The notes beneath the pieces were generated by a model, which saw only the letters and a program-made list of their open reading frames with translations, did not search any database and was not told where the DNA came from. From NCBI RefSeq assembly GCF_036345255.1, contig NZ_CP107783.1, positions 4,513,501 to 4,577,500 on the forward strand: a stretch of DNA of 64,000 nucleotides, in the 5' to 3' direction. Origin of the DNA: Streptomyces sp. NBC_00569. Its GTDB lineage: Bacteria > Actinomycetota > Actinomycetes > Streptomycetales > Streptomycetaceae. Both the position numbers and the translations under genes were made by a program. This document shows positions 1 through 9,499 of this stretch, piece after piece. How positions within the stretch are numbered: position 1 is the first letter of the stretch; the number at the start of each line of letters is the position of its first letter.

Positions 1-32
1 ATGTCGCCGGGCTTGGGGCTGTACGTACGCAC
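1..32 (-). CDS. rplM: 50S ribosomal protein L13, first 10 codons (partial)
   Basis: Read on the minus strand from a GTG at 32, the frame gives (M)RTYSPKPGD before the window ends, which is the usual N-terminus of actinobacterial L13. A purine-rich AAGAAGG site sits about 8 bases upstream. rplM (normally followed by rpsI) lying beyond truA and rplQ fits Streptomyces gene order as I remember it. Only ten codons are visible, so the call rests on the conserved N-terminus, the ribosome binding site and the position. Confidence 0.8.
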   Translation of the reverse strand, partial: MRTYSPKPGD

Positions 33-215
33 TTAGCAGCCTTCTTCTTCTTCAGTGGATGGGTGCTGAAAGTGGCATCACTGAAGCGATCGTGCAGCTG
101 GGGACGACAGTGCCGGGTTCAGCGCCCGTATGCCGCCCACTGGTAACTGCTCCAGGGAACCTGCGCATGGCCCCTCACGCGAGAGCGAGCAAGCCAATAC
201 ACACAACGACTAGGC

Positions 216-245
216 AGGATACCCGCGCTTCCCCGTACGGGTCAA
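216..245 (-). promoter_or_regulatory. candidate rplM promoter (TTGACC - 18 bp - TATCCT)
   Basis: On the minus strand TTGACC (245-240) and TATCCT (221-216) are separated by 18 bases, a good match to the principal sigma factor (HrdB) pattern. Transcription would begin near 208 and give a leader of about 175 bases before the rplM GTG. The rest of 33-462 is a divergent intergenic region in which I see no other gene. Confidence 0.5.
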
Positions 246-462
246 AACGCGGACCTGGACACCGGCACCGCCGGATCCGCCGCACTGGGCGGCCCTGCCG
301 TCTACCAGGGTAACCGCACGTCGTCGCAGGCAGCGCCGCACGAGCGTGACCCCTGGCACACAGGAAGCACACACAGGGCACACACAAGATCGGCCAGACC
401 CTGCGCACACCCTTCCCCACCGCGCCTCAGCACCCCCTGCGCGGCGGTCTAAGATGCGCCCC

Positions 463-1320
463 ATGAGCTTTGGGCAGGGGGGACCCCAGTGGGGGCCCGG
501 GGGCAGCGGTGGTTCACAGGGACCGGACTGGGCGGCGCTCGCCGAAGCGTCCGAGGCACGCGCGCGACGCCGCCGCTGGCTGATGATCGGCGGTGGCGCG
601 CTCGCCACGGTCGCCGTCGGCTCGGCCGTCGCGTTCGCGATCGTCTCCGCCAACGGCAACAGCTCGGCCTCCGACAAGCCCGCCGACCAGCTGCCGACGA
701 CCGCGGACATCCCCAGCGACACGACCCCGCCGGACCCGACGTTCGCGGAGACCACGCCGCCGCCCCCGCTCGACCCCAAGGACTTCATCTCCAGCGCCAA
801 GAAGGACAAGGCCCCGCTCAGCGCGGACACCCTCTTCCCCGGCACCAAGCTCACCGTCGGCGACCGCGTCTACAAGAAGGGCGCCACGTCCAGCACGAAG
901 AGCTGCGCCTCGGTCACCCAGGGCGCGCTCGGCGGTGTCCTGACCGGCAACGACTGCACGCGCCTGATCCGCGCCACCTACGCGAAGGACGGCGTCGCGG
1001 TCACCGTCGGCGTCGCCGTCTTCGACACGGAGGCCCAGGCCACCAAGGCCAAGAACCAGTACACCAAGGGCACCGTGACCTCCCTGTCCGGCTCGGGCGT
1101 CCCCGCCTTCTGCCGTACGACGATCTGCCGCTCGACCACCAACTCGTACGGCCGCTACGCGTACTTCACGACCGCCGGGTTCACCAGCGGCGGCCGGGAC
1201 GTCACCACCAAGGACCGTGCCGTCTTCACCACGGGTGACGACCTCGCCGAGTTCACGTTCCGTCAGATCACCCGGCGCGGCGAGGCACAGGCCTCCGCCG
1301 CGGCCGAGGCGCCCCAGTAG
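463..1320 (+). CDS. single-pass membrane protein of unknown function
   Basis: The 285-residue protein starts at the ATG giving MSFGQGGPQWGPGG (an ATG 9 bases upstream is an alternative). Its layout is a Gly/Pro-rich cytoplasmic start, a basic run RARRRRW, one hydrophobic helix (about residues 45-65), a Thr/Pro-rich linker, then an extracytoplasmic domain of about 180 residues with four cysteines that could pair in disulfides. It converges on truA with only 4 bases between the stop codons. I recognise no enzymatic motif; the topology suggests an anchored cell-surface protein. No strong ribosome binding site is visible. Confidence 0.75.
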   Translation: MSFGQGGPQWGPGGSGGSQGPDWAALAEASEARARRRRWLMIGGGALATVAVGSAVAFAIVSANGNSSASDKPADQLPTTADIPSDTTPPDPTFAETTPPPPLDPKDFISSAKKDKAPLSADTLFPGTKLTVGDRVYKKGATSSTKSCASVTQGALGGVLTGNDCTRLIRATYAKDGVAVTVGVAVFDTEAQATKAKNQYTKGTVTSLSGSGVPAFCRTTICRSTTNSYGRYAYFTTAGFTSGGRDVTTKDRAVFTTGDDLAEFTFRQITRRGEAQASAAAEAPQ

Positions 1321-1324
1321 GGAC

Positions 1325-2194
1325 TCAGCAGCACCCCGGCTCCGAGAAGGGCGCACCCGGCAGCGTCCGCTTGTTCCTGGCCTCCTTGCTGCGCGCCGCG
1401 AGCAACTCGTCGGCGGGGTAGCCGACTTCCTCCAGCGTCAGACCGTGCGGCCGCACCACGTGCACCGCCGAGTCCCGTACACCGGCGGCCAGGACCTTCG
1501 CGGGCCAGTCCGGCGGCCGGTGCCCGTCACCGACGAACAGCATCGCGCCGACCAGCGAGCGCACCATGTTGTGGCAGAACGCGTCGGCCCGGACCGTCGC
1601 TTCGAGGATCCCGTCGGGCGACCTCTCCCACCGCAGCTCCTGGAGCGTACGGATCGTCGTCGCGCCCTCGCGCCGCTTGCAGTACGCGGCGAAGTCGTGC
1701 TCCCCGATCAGCCTCTCCGCGGCCGCATTCATCGCGTCCAGGTCCAACTCCCAGTCGTGCCACAGCACATGACTGCGCAACAGCGGATCGACACCGCCGG
1801 GGTTGTCGGTCACCCGGTACACGTACCGACGCCACACGGCGGCGAAGCGCGCGTTGAACCCGCTCGGCGCCTGAGCCACCTTCCACACCCGCACATCGTG
1901 CGGCAGCCGCCCCGCGAGCCGGCGCAGGAGCTTGTCCTGGTGCTCGGCCCAGACGTCCTCCGGCAGATCGACATGCGCGACCTGCCCGCGCGCGTGCACC
2001 CCCGCGTCGGTCCGCCCGGCCACGGTCAGCTCGTACGTCTGCGCTGACCGGGTCACGGTCTTCAGCGCGTCCTCGATCTCACCCTGCACGGTCCGCCGGC
2101 CGCTGGCCTGCTTCGCCCACCCGGAGAAGTCCTTGCCGTCGTACGACAGATCCAGCCGCACCCGCACGAACCCGGGCTCTACCTCGTCACTCAC
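1325..2194 (-). CDS. truA: tRNA pseudouridine(38-40) synthase TruA
   Basis: Isomerises uridines 38-40 in the anticodon arm of many tRNAs to pseudouridine. The protein has 289 residues, near the family norm, and carries the signature GRTDAGVHA with the catalytic aspartate at about residue 63, preceded by [12 protein letters not shown]. It lies downstream of rplQ in the same direction, as in many actinobacteria, but a hairpin in the 79-base gap probably reduces readthrough from the ribosomal cluster. The C-terminus has a short extra tail. Confidence 0.95.
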   Translation of the reverse strand: MSDEVEPGFVRVRLDLSYDGKDFSGWAKQASGRRTVQGEIEDALKTVTRSAQTYELTVAGRTDAGVHARGQVAHVDLPEDVWAEHQDKLLRRLAGRLPHDVRVWKVAQAPSGFNARFAAVWRRYVYRVTDNPGGVDPLLRSHVLWHDWELDLDAMNAAAERLIGEHDFAAYCKRREGATTIRTLQELRWERSPDGILEATVRADAFCHNMVRSLVGAMLFVGDGHRPPDWPAKVLAAGVRDSAVHVVRPHGLTLEEVGYPADELLAARSKEARNKRTLPGAPFSEPGCC

Positions 2195-2226
2195 ACACAG
2201 ATCCTCTCAGGCGAAGGCAATACGAA

Positions 2227-2256
2227 AGCGGGCCCGCCCCGAAGGGCGGACCCGCT
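2227..2256 (-). terminator. terminator hairpin after rplQ
   Basis: A 13-bp GC-rich stem with one internal mismatch closes a CGAA loop, followed on the minus strand by CTTTCGTATT. Its position between rplQ and truA makes it the likely end, or a partial end, of the alpha-operon transcript. Confidence 0.65.
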
Positions 2257-2273
2257 CACATCAAGGCAGAGCC

Positions 2274-2762
2274 TCAGGCGTCCTTGGACTCCTCAGCGGC
2301 CTCGACCGCTGCGGTGTCCTCGGCGGCCGGAGCGGCAGCCTCGGTGTCCTTCGCGGCACGCTTGGTGGCGGCCTCGGCCTCACCGGTGGCCTGCTGCGCG
2401 ACGGTCAGCGCCTCGACCAGCTCGATGACAGCCATGGGCGCGTTGTCGCCACGGCGGTTACCGATCTTGGTGATGCGGGTGTAACCACCGGGACGGTTCT
2501 CGTAGCGCGGGGCGATCTCCGTGAAGAGCGTGTGGATGACGCTCTTGTCGGTGATGACCTGGAGCACCTGACGGCGGTTGTGAAGGTCGCCCTTCTTCGC
2601 CTTGGTGACCAGACGCTCCGCGTACGGACGCAGACGACGGGCCTTGGCCTCGGTCGTCGTGATCTTGCCGTGCTCGAAGAGCGACTTCGCGAGGTTCGCG
2701 AGAAGCAGCTTCTCGTGCGCAGCACTGCCGCCCAGACGGGCACCCTTGGCGGGACGCGGCAT
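2274..2762 (-). CDS. rplQ: 50S ribosomal protein L17
   Basis: Large-subunit protein near the exit tunnel. The start [20 protein letters not shown] and the body ([40 protein letters not shown]) are canonical. At 162 residues it is longer than the roughly 120-residue E. coli protein because of an Ala/Glu-rich C-terminal tail from about residue 120, a common actinobacterial extension. It is the last ribosomal gene of the alpha operon after rpoA. Confidence 0.97.
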   Translation of the reverse strand: MPRPAKGARLGGSAAHEKLLLANLAKSLFEHGKITTTEAKARRLRPYAERLVTKAKKGDLHNRRQVLQVITDKSVIHTLFTEIAPRYENRPGGYTRITKIGNRRGDNAPMAVIELVEALTVAQQATGEAEAATKRAAKDTEAAAPAAEDTAAVEAAEESKDA

Positions 2763-2840
2763 GGTGTTTCTCCTAGATGTCTGCCCCGGCCGTATCAGGT
2801 ACCAGGGTCAGTGTCCGAGCGGGCGGATGCCCGTCGGAGA

Positions 2841-2876
2841 CCCGCGCCCCGTAAGGGGCGCGGGGAACTGCGCGAC
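2841..2876. repeat. interspersed hairpin element between rpoA and rplQ
   Basis: A perfect 10-bp stem (CCCGCGCCCC / GGGGCGCGGG) around a GTAA loop is followed by GAACTGCGCGAC. I recognise hairpin plus GGGGAACTGCGCGACC as an intergenic element scattered through many Streptomyces genomes. It occupies much of the 162-base rpoA-rplQ gap, where it could alter transcript stability. The family assignment is from memory and this window holds only one copy. Confidence 0.55.
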
Positions 2877-2924
2877 CCGCCGAAGCGGACCGGCAGCCGA
2901 AAATCCGGCGTCCTCGCGGAGCGC

Positions 2925-3947
2925 CTAGTACTGCTCGGTCTCCACGAAGCCCGCGTCCGCGTCGTCGTCGGCGCCGAAGGCGTCGGCGGCGGCGGTCGGG
3001 TCGAAGCCGGGAGGCGAGTCCTTCAGCGCGAGGCCCATACCGGCCAGCTTCGCCTTGACCTCGTCGATCGACTTCGCACCGAAGTTGCGGATGTCGAGCA
3101 GGTCCGCCTCCGAGCGGGCGACGAGCTCACCCACGGAGTGGATGCCCTCGCGCTTGAGGCAGTTGTACGACCGGACGGTGAGCTCGAGCTCCTCGATCGG
3201 CAGCGCCAGATCGGCGGCCAGGGCGGCGTCCGTGGGGGACGGGCCCATGTCGATGCCCTCGGCGTCGATGTTCAGCTCGCGGGCGAGACCGAACAGCTCG
3301 ACCAGGGTCTTACCGGCCGACGCCATGGCGTCACGCGGACGCATGGCCTGCTTCGTCTCGACGTCGACGATCAGCTTGTCGAAGTCGGTGCGCTGCTCGA
3401 CACGGGTCGCCTCGACCTTGTACGTGACCTTCAGGACCGGCGAGTAGATCGAGTCGACCGGGATGCGCCCGATCTCCTGACCGACCTGCTTGTTCTGGAC
3501 GGCGGAGACGTAGCCGCGACCGCGCTCGACGGTCAGCTCCATCTCCAGCTTGCCCTTGCCGTTGAGCGTGGCGAGGACGAGGTCGGGGTTGTGCACCTCG
3601 ACACCGGCCGGGGGCGCGATGTCGGCGGCGGTGACCAGACCCGGACCCTGCTTGCGCAGGTACATCACGACCGGCTCGTCGTGCTCCGAGGAGACGACCA
3701 GCTGCTTGATGTTCAGGATGAGGTCGGTGACGTCTTCCTTGACGCCCGGCACGGTGGTGAACTCGTGCAGGACACCGTCGATACGGATGGACGTGACCGC
3801 CGCACCCGGGATCGAGGAAAGAAGGGTCCGGCGCAGGGAGTTGCCGAGGGTGTAACCGAAGCCCGGCTCCAGCGGCTCGATCACGAACCGGGAGCGGAAC
3901 TCGTCGACGACCTCTTCGGTCAACGAGGGACGCTGAGCGATCAGCAT
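2925..3947 (-). CDS. rpoA: RNA polymerase alpha subunit
   Basis: Dimerises to nucleate polymerase assembly and contacts UP elements and activators. The 340-residue protein has the N-terminal assembly domain ([20 protein letters not shown]), then the C-terminal helix-hairpin-helix domain from about residue 250 ([39 protein letters not shown]), ending in an acidic tail. It lies between rpsK and rplQ, the usual bacterial alpha-operon position. Confidence 0.98.
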   Translation of the reverse strand: MLIAQRPSLTEEVVDEFRSRFVIEPLEPGFGYTLGNSLRRTLLSSIPGAAVTSIRIDGVLHEFTTVPGVKEDVTDLILNIKQLVVSSEHDEPVVMYLRKQGPGLVTAADIAPPAGVEVHNPDLVLATLNGKGKLEMELTVERGRGYVSAVQNKQVGQEIGRIPVDSIYSPVLKVTYKVEATRVEQRTDFDKLIVDVETKQAMRPRDAMASAGKTLVELFGLARELNIDAEGIDMGPSPTDAALAADLALPIEELELTVRSYNCLKREGIHSVGELVARSEADLLDIRNFGAKSIDEVKAKLAGMGLALKDSPPGFDPTAAADAFGADDDADAGFVETEQY

Positions 3948-4033
3948 GAAGTGATTCCTTCAGACAGGGGCACCCACTATTTGATGCCCTGATGCCACCG
4001 GGCGTGGCCCGGTGTTGATGCAGTACAAGGGTA

Positions 4034-4067
4034 CGGGCGATACGGCCCCTGAGAGCCGTACCGCCCG
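4034..4067 (-). promoter_or_regulatory. hairpin in the rpsK-rpoA gap
   Basis: A 12-bp stem with one mismatch (CGGGCG.TACGGC paired with GCCGTA.CGCCCG) and an 8-base loop lies 32 bases past the rpsK stop. A smaller 8-bp hairpin follows at 3996-4014. Neither has a clear U tract, so attenuation or RNA processing between the ribosomal genes and rpoA is more likely than full termination. Confidence 0.4.
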
Positions 4068-4098
4068 AAAACCTCAGACCAAGCAGTCGTACGTCAGG

Positions 4099-4503
4099 TC
4101 AGACGCGGCGACGCTTGGGCGGACGGCAGCCGTTGTGCGGGGTCGGCGTGACGTCCTGGATCGAACCGACCTCGAGGCCCGTGGCCTGGAGGGAGCGGAT
4201 CGCGGTCTCGCGGCCGGAGCCCGGACCCTTGACGAAGACGTCAACCTTGCGCATGCCGTGCTCCTGAGCGCGACGCGCGGCCGACTCGGCGGCCATCTGC
4301 GCGGCGAACGGAGTGGACTTGCGCGAGCCCTTGAAGCCGACGTGGCCGGCGGAGGCCCAGGAGATCACGTTGCCGGTCGGGTCCGTGATGGACACGATCG
4401 TGTTGTTGAACGTGCTCTTGATGTGAGCGTGCCCGTGAGCGACGTTCTTCTTTTCCTTGCGGCGCACCTTCTTGGCAGCGCCCTGACGACCCTTGGGGGG
4501 CAT
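4099..4503 (-). CDS. rpsK: 30S ribosomal protein S11
   Basis: Small-subunit platform protein next to the mRNA exit site. It has 134 residues, with a basic start ([20 protein letters not shown]) and the conserved [38 protein letters not shown] and [16 protein letters not shown] segments. It lies between rpsM (65 bases upstream) and rpoA. Confidence 0.97.
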   Translation of the reverse strand: MPPKGRQGAAKKVRRKEKKNVAHGHAHIKSTFNNTIVSITDPTGNVISWASAGHVGFKGSRKSTPFAAQMAAESAARRAQEHGMRKVDVFVKGPGSGRETAIRSLQATGLEVGSIQDVTPTPHNGCRPPKRRRV

Positions 4504-4568
4504 CTATTACTCCTACGGGAGGTGGTCGGTCCTGCAGCGACAGCTGTCGATAGACCGCTGAGCGAGGA

Positions 4569-4949
4569 CTACTTCTTGCCCGGCTTCTTCTTACCGGCGA
4601 TGGCGCGACGCGGGCCCTTGCGGGTACGAGCGTTCGTGCTGGTGCGCTGACCGCGGACGGGCAGGCCACGACGGTGGCGAAGACCCTGGTAGCAGCCGAT
4701 CTCGACCTTGCGGCGGATGTCGGCCTGGATCTCGCGACGGAGGTCACCCTCGGTCTGGATGTTCGCGTCCACGTACTCGCGGATCTTGATCAGGTCCTCT
4801 TCGGACAGATCACGAACGCGGATGTTGCGGTCCACACCGGTGGCGTCCAGCGTCTGCTGGGACAGCGTGCGGCCAATGCCGAACACGTAGGTGAGGGCAA
4901 CCTCTACGCGCTTGTCGCGCGGGAGGTCAACGCCTTCAAGGCGTGCCAT
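4569..4949 (-). CDS. rpsM: 30S ribosomal protein S13
   Basis: Small-subunit head protein that bridges to the large subunit and contacts P-site tRNA. It has 126 residues, with [20 protein letters not shown] at the start, [14 protein letters not shown], and the basic tail [20 protein letters not shown]. It is the first gene of the rpsM-rpsK-rpoA-rplQ unit, about 190 bases downstream of rpmJ. Confidence 0.97.
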   Translation of the reverse strand: MARLEGVDLPRDKRVEVALTYVFGIGRTLSQQTLDATGVDRNIRVRDLSEEDLIKIREYVDANIQTEGDLRREIQADIRRKVEIGCYQGLRHRRGLPVRGQRTSTNARTRKGPRRAIAGKKKPGKK

Positions 4950-5136
4950 TCAAGGCTCCTGTTGATTCTCGGAGGTCTTCAGCAGAACCGTTCCCAGGTG
5001 CCGTACGAGGTACAACCTGGGTCCCCGGCCTCCGACCGGGGGTGTCGCCCTCCATTACCAATGGATCTGAAGAGGGACGGGTCCTGCATATGTGCTTACT
5101 TGCGTCGCGCGAAAATCTGCGAACTGCAGTCGTGCG

Positions 5137-5250
5137 TCAGCCCTGGCGCTGCTTGTGGCGCGGGTTGTCGCAGATAACCATGACCCGGCCGTGACGGCGG
5201 ATCACCCTGCACTTGTCGCAGATCTTCTTGACGCTCGGCTTGACCTTCAT
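5137..5250 (-). CDS. rpmJ: 50S ribosomal protein L36, zinc-ribbon form
   Basis: A 37-residue protein read from the ATG at 5250: [20 protein letters not shown], then [17 protein letters not shown]. The CxxC...C...H ligand set (CDKC, then C and H in ICDNPRH) makes this the C+ zinc-binding form. It lies between infA and rpsM, its standard place. Confidence 0.95.
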   Translation of the reverse strand: MKVKPSVKKICDKCRVIRRHGRVMVICDNPRHKQRQG

Positions 5251-5309
5251 TGGGTGAGGTTCTCCGGGTCAGTGCCACCACCCCGCGCGAGGCAGGATGC
5301 GGGCAAGAT

Positions 5310-5531
5310 CTACTTGTACCGGTAGACGATCCGGCCACGCGTCAGGTCGTACGGAGACAGCTCCACCACGACCCGGTCGTCAGGGAGGATGCGGATGTAG
5401 TGCATGCGCATCTTGCCGCTGATGTGAGCCAGGACCTGGTGGCCGTTCTGGAGCTCCACCTTGAACATGGCGTTCGGGAGAGACTCGACGACAGTGCCTT
5501 CGATCTCGATGGCACCTTGCTTCTTGGCCAC
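5310..5531 (-). CDS. infA: translation initiation factor IF-1
   Basis: A 73-residue S1/OB-fold protein that occupies the ribosomal A site during initiation. It begins [20 protein letters not shown] and contains [20 protein letters not shown] and [20 protein letters not shown], all canonical. It is placed between map and rpmJ as in most actinobacteria. Confidence 0.98.
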   Translation of the reverse strand: MAKKQGAIEIEGTVVESLPNAMFKVELQNGHQVLAHISGKMRMHYIRILPDDRVVVELSPYDLTRGRIVYRYK

Positions 5532-5670
5532 GCTTCGCCCTTCGAATCGACTACCTTGATCGACTCAGCACGTACATGCAGGCATGCGTGTGCACGAGAG
5601 CCGACGAGTCAGTCTACGTCAGGGCACCCTGAAAGACGAATCGGGGAAGCCTGCCCCACACTCAAGATCA

Positions 5671-6507
5671 TTATGCAAGGGGATCCGGAGCTGCGGTGAC
5701 ACCGAGCTCGGCCAGCTTCGCCTTGCCACCGTCGGGCGCCGTGAGGACCAGCGGGCCCTGCTCGGTCAGCGCGATGGAGTGCTCCCAGTGCGAGGACCAG
5801 GTGCCGTCCGTCGTGATCACCGTCCAGTCGTCCTCGAGAACCTCGGTCCGCGGGGTGCCGAGGGAGACCATCGGCTCGATCGCGAGGCAGAAGCCGGGGA
5901 CGAGTTTCGGGCCCTTGCCGCGGCGGCGCTCGACGTAGTTCAGCAGGTGCGGGTCCATGTGCATCTCGGTGCCGATGCCGTGGCCGCCGTAGTCCTCGAC
6001 GATGCCGTACTTGCCACCGCCCGGCTTGGGCTGGCGGCGGATGTAGGACTCGATGGCGCGGGAGATGTCGACGAGCCGGTTGCCGTTCTTCATCGCGGCG
6101 ATGCCGGCCCACATCGACTCCTCGGTCACCCGGGAGAGCTCGACCAGCTCCGGAGCGTGACCGGTGCCCACGAACGCGGTGTACGCGGCGTCGCCGTGCC
6201 AGCCGTCGATGATCGCGCCGCAGTCGATGGAGATGATGTCGCCGTCCTTGAGGACGGTCTTGTCGTCCGGGATGCCGTGGACGACGACCTCGTTGACCGA
6301 GGTGCAGATCGTCGCGGGGAATCCCCCGTAACCGAGGAAGTTCGACTTGGCCCCGTGCTCGTCGAGCACCTTGCGCGCGACCTGGTCCAGGTCCCGGGTG
6401 GTGGCACCGGGCACCGCTGCCTCACGCGTCGCCGCGTGGATCGCGGCGACGACCAGCCCCGCCTCACGCATCTTGGCGATCTGCTCGGGGGTCTTGATCT
6501 GCACCAT
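5671..6507 (-). CDS. map: methionine aminopeptidase, type I
   Basis: Removes the initiator methionine from nascent proteins using two divalent metals. The 278-residue protein shows all five ligands: D95 (IISIDCG), D106 (WHGDAAY), H176 (GGHGIGTE), E211 (FCLAIEP) and E242 (HWEHS). It lacks the N-terminal SH3-binding extension of type Ic enzymes. It follows adk with about 100 bases between, the usual secY-adk-map-infA order. Confidence 0.97.
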   Translation of the reverse strand: MVQIKTPEQIAKMREAGLVVAAIHAATREAAVPGATTRDLDQVARKVLDEHGAKSNFLGYGGFPATICTSVNEVVVHGIPDDKTVLKDGDIISIDCGAIIDGWHGDAAYTAFVGTGHAPELVELSRVTEESMWAGIAAMKNGNRLVDISRAIESYIRRQPKPGGGKYGIVEDYGGHGIGTEMHMDPHLLNYVERRRGKGPKLVPGFCLAIEPMVSLGTPRTEVLEDDWTVITTDGTWSSHWEHSIALTEQGPLVLTAPDGGKAKLAELGVTAAPDPLA

Positions 6508-6610
6508 GGGGGCCTGCGCTCTCCGTCTTCCGCACTACGGGTCTACCTGCACAACACTACGGCCGCGGCGCCCTGTACGGGCACCGCGGCCGGAGCAGCG
6601 TAACAACGAC

Positions 6611-7264
6611 TTACTTGTCGCGCTCGAGGGCGTCCATGGCCCGCGCGGTCACCTCGTCGACCTTGCCGAGCGCCGAGATCGTCCGCACCAGGCCCTGGGC
6701 CCGGTAGTAGTCGATGATCGGCTCGGTCTGCGTGTGGTAGACCTCGAGCCGCTTGCGAACGGTGTCCTCGCTGTCGTCCTCGCGCTGGTACAGCTCGCCG
6801 CCGCAGACGTCACAGACGCCTTCCTGCTTCGGCTGCTTGTACGACACGTGGAAGACGTGCGCGGAGTCTTTACGGCAGATGCGGCGGCCGGCGATGCGCT
6901 TGACCACCTCGTCCTCGGGGACCTCGAGGTCCAGGACCGCGTCGAGCTTCACTTCGTCCGCCTTGAGGGCGACGTCGAGCGCCTCGGCCTGCGAGACGTT
7001 ACGAGGGAAGCCGTCGAGCAGGAAGCCGTTCACGGCGTCCTGCTGCTCCATGCGGTCCTTGGCCATCCCGATGGTGACCTCGTCGGGAACCAGGTTGCCG
7101 GCATCCATGAACGCCTTTGCCTGCTTGCCCAGCTCCGTGCCCTGGCTGATGTTGGCACGGAAGAGGTCGCCCGTGGAGATGTGCGGAATCGACAGGTTCT
7201 TGGCAAGGAACGCGGCCTGCGTTCCCTTGCCCGCACCGGGCGGCCCGACGAGGACGATACGCAT
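6611..7264 (-). CDS. adk: adenylate kinase
   Basis: Catalyses ATP + AMP = 2 ADP. The 217-residue long form begins MRIVLVGPPGAGKGTQAAFL with the P-loop GPPGAGKGT at residues 7-15, then HISTGDLFRANI. The lid carries cysteines (RRICRKD and VCDVCGG) typical of the structural-zinc variety. The ATG overlaps the secY stop by one base (TGATG), so it is translationally coupled to secY. Confidence 0.97.
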   Translation of the reverse strand: MRIVLVGPPGAGKGTQAAFLAKNLSIPHISTGDLFRANISQGTELGKQAKAFMDAGNLVPDEVTIGMAKDRMEQQDAVNGFLLDGFPRNVSQAEALDVALKADEVKLDAVLDLEVPEDEVVKRIAGRRICRKDSAHVFHVSYKQPKQEGVCDVCGGELYQREDDSEDTVRKRLEVYHTQTEPIIDYYRAQGLVRTISALGKVDEVTARAMDALERDK

Positions 7265-8577
7265 CAGCGGAGGAACCCTTCGTAATTGCGCTGCTGAAGC
7301 TGGCTCTCGATCTGCTTCACCGTCTCCAGACCGACACCCACGATGATCAGGATGCTTGTCCCACCGAACGGGAAGTTCTGGCTTGCCCCGAAGCCAACCA
7401 ACGCCATCGTTGGTACGAGAGCGATCAGACCCAGATACAGCGAACCCGGCCAGGTGATCCGGTTGAGTACGTAGCTGAGGTACTCAGCGGTCGGCCGGCC
7501 AGCCCGGATGCCCGGGATGAAGCCACCATACTTCTTCATGTTGTCCGCGACTTCCTCGGGGTTGAACGAGATCGCCACGTAGAAGAACGCGAAGAAAACG
7601 ATCAGCAGGAAGTACGAAACGATGTAATAGGGGTGATTTCCCTTGGTCAGATGGTCGTTGATCCAGGTCTTCCACCCGGAATTGCCTCCCGCGAACTGCG
7701 CGACGAGGGCCGGGATGTAGAGCAGCGACGAAGCGAAGATGACAGGGATCACACCCGCCTGATTGACCTTCAGCGGGATGTAGGTGGACGTACCGCCGTA
7801 AGACCGGCGACCGATCATGCGCTTCGCATACTGGACAGGGATGCGGCGCTGCGCCTGCTCGACGAAGACCACCAGGCCGACCATGACGAGGCCCACCAGG
7901 ATCACGGCGCCGAACTCGATCCAGCCGCCGGCGAGGTCACCGGTCGTCTTGATGGTCCACAGGGCGCTCGGGAAGGTGGCGGCGATCGAGATGAACATCA
8001 GGATCGACATGCCGTTGCCGATGCCGCGGTCGGTGATGAGCTCACCGAGCCACATGACGATGGCGGTGCCGGCGGTCATCGTGATGACCATCGTGATCGT
8101 CACGAAGATCGACTGGTCCGGGACGATCTGGTTCGCGACGGGGCAGCCCTGGAAGAGGGCGCCGCTGCGAGCGGTCGCGACGAGTCCGGTGCCCTGGAGG
8201 ATGGCGAGCGCCACGGTCAGGTATCGCGTGTACTGCGTGATCTTCGAAGTACCCGCCTGACCCTCCTTCTTCAGGGCCTCGAGCCGCGGGATCACGACGG
8301 TGAGCAGCTGCAGGATGATGCTCGCGGTGATGTACGGCATGATGCCGAGCGCGAAGATCGTGATCTGCAGGAGCGCGCCACCACTGAACATGTTGACGAG
8401 GCCGAACAGCCCCTGCGTGCCTTTGTTCGCGTCCACGCATGTCTGGACGTTCGAGTAGCTGACTCCCGGGATCGGTACGTGTGTACCGATGCGGTAGATC
8501 ACGATGATGCCGAGCGTGAAGAGCAGCTTCTTGCGCAGGTCGGGCGTCTTGAACGCCCGGGCGAACGCGGTGAGCAC
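7264..8577 (-). CDS. secY: preprotein translocase subunit SecY
   Basis: The pore subunit of the SecYEG channel. The 437-residue polytopic protein shows about ten membrane helices and the family segments GTHVPIPG near the start, FSGGALLQITIFALGIMPYI, ARIPVQYA-like RRIPVQYAKRM and IPVIFASSLLYIPA. It is separated from rplO by a 281-base gap containing a large hairpin, so it probably has its own promoter; a TTGACT (minus strand, 8659-8654) is a weak candidate -35 box. It is coupled to adk by a one-base overlap. Confidence 0.98.
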   Translation of the reverse strand: MLTAFARAFKTPDLRKKLLFTLGIIVIYRIGTHVPIPGVSYSNVQTCVDANKGTQGLFGLVNMFSGGALLQITIFALGIMPYITASIILQLLTVVIPRLEALKKEGQAGTSKITQYTRYLTVALAILQGTGLVATARSGALFQGCPVANQIVPDQSIFVTITMVITMTAGTAIVMWLGELITDRGIGNGMSILMFISIAATFPSALWTIKTTGDLAGGWIEFGAVILVGLVMVGLVVFVEQAQRRIPVQYAKRMIGRRSYGGTSTYIPLKVNQAGVIPVIFASSLLYIPALVAQFAGGNSGWKTWINDHLTKGNHPYYIVSYFLLIVFFAFFYVAISFNPEEVADNMKKYGGFIPGIRAGRPTAEYLSYVLNRITWPGSLYLGLIALVPTMALVGFGASQNFPFGGTSILIIVGVGLETVKQIESQLQQRNYEGFLR

Positions 8578-8785
8578 GGTGCCTCCTGCGACCCCCGCGC
8601 ACGTGCGTCAGAGGTGACGGTCTTGAGGTTCGATGAATGAAGGAATGCGTAACAGTCAAGCACCGGGTGAAGCTCCGTCAGACACGTCGCCTTCAGGACA
8701 CGCCGCCCGGCCTGAGGCATCTGCCCCAGACGGATACAGCACAGTGCAGGCCACCATACCGGCGACCATGCCCCCCTTGGAACGA

Positions 8786-8825
8786 CCAACCGGGGATGCC
8801 CCATATGTGGGGCATCCCCGGTTGG
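8786..8825 (-). terminator. 18-bp perfect hairpin between rplO and secY
   Basis: CCAACCGGGGATGCCCCA pairs perfectly with TGGGGCATCCCCGGTTGG around a TATG loop. It lies 33 bases past the rplO stop. The stem is extremely stable but has no U tract on the minus strand. Streptomyces terminators often lack one, so it is probably the spc-operon terminator separating ribosomal genes from secY-adk-map. Confidence 0.65.
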
Positions 8826-8858
8826 GAATCGCTCATGTCATCGAGACGCCTGAAAAGG

Positions 8859-9314
8859 TCAGACGAGCTCGGTGACGGTACCGCCGGCGGCGGTGATCTT
8901 CTCCTTGGCGGAGTTGGAGACGGCGTCAACCGTCACCTGCAGCGCCACGGTGAGCTCACCCTGGCCGAGCACCTTGACGAGGCTGTTCTTGCGAACGGCA
9001 CCCTTGGCGACGAGACCCTCGACGGTGACCTCGCCACCTTCCGGGTACAGCGCGCTCAGCTTGTCGAGGTTCACGACCTGGAACTCGGTCTTGAACGGGT
9101 TCTTGAAGCCCTTGAGCTTCGGGAGACGCATGTGGAGGGGCATCTGGCCACCCTCGAAGCGCTCCGGAACCTGGTAACGGGCCTTCGTGCCCTTGGTACC
9201 ACGACCGGCCGTCTTACCCTTGGACGCCTCACCGCGACCCACACGGGTCTTCGCGGTCTTGGCGCCCGGGGCGGGACGGAGGTTGTGGATCTTGAGCGGG
9301 TTGTTCTCCGCCAT
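8859..9314 (-). CDS. rplO: 50S ribosomal protein L15
   Basis: Late-assembling large-subunit protein. It has 151 residues, beginning [20 protein letters not shown], with the Gly/Arg/Lys-rich flexible arm [18 protein letters not shown] and the globular part ([20 protein letters not shown]). It is the last ribosomal gene of the spc cluster here, two bases after rpmD. Confidence 0.96.
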   Translation of the reverse strand: MAENNPLKIHNLRPAPGAKTAKTRVGRGEASKGKTAGRGTKGTKARYQVPERFEGGQMPLHMRLPKLKGFKNPFKTEFQVVNLDKLSALYPEGGEVTVEGLVAKGAVRKNSLVKVLGQGELTVALQVTVDAVSNSAKEKITAAGGTVTELV

Positions 9315-9316
9315 GA

Positions 9317-9499
9317 TCAGTCGACCTCCTCGACCGTCACGAGGTGCCGCACGGTGTTAGCCATGCCGCGGAACTCGGGACGATCCTCCTTGACGACCAC
9401 GTCGTTCAGGCGCTTGAGCCCGAGCGAACGCAGGGTGTCGCGGTGGTTCTGCTTGCTGCCGATGTACGACTTCGTCTGCGTGATCTTGAGGCGAGCCAT
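9317..9499 (-). CDS. rpmD: 50S ribosomal protein L30
   Basis: A 60-residue protein read from the ATG at 9499: [20 protein letters not shown], with [18 protein letters not shown] and [11 protein letters not shown]. Length and motifs match L30. The ATG shares one base with the rpsE stop (TAATG), so the two are translationally coupled. Confidence 0.96.
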   Translation of the reverse strand: MARLKITQTKSYIGSKQNHRDTLRSLGLKRLNDVVVKEDRPEFRGMANTVRHLVTVEEVD

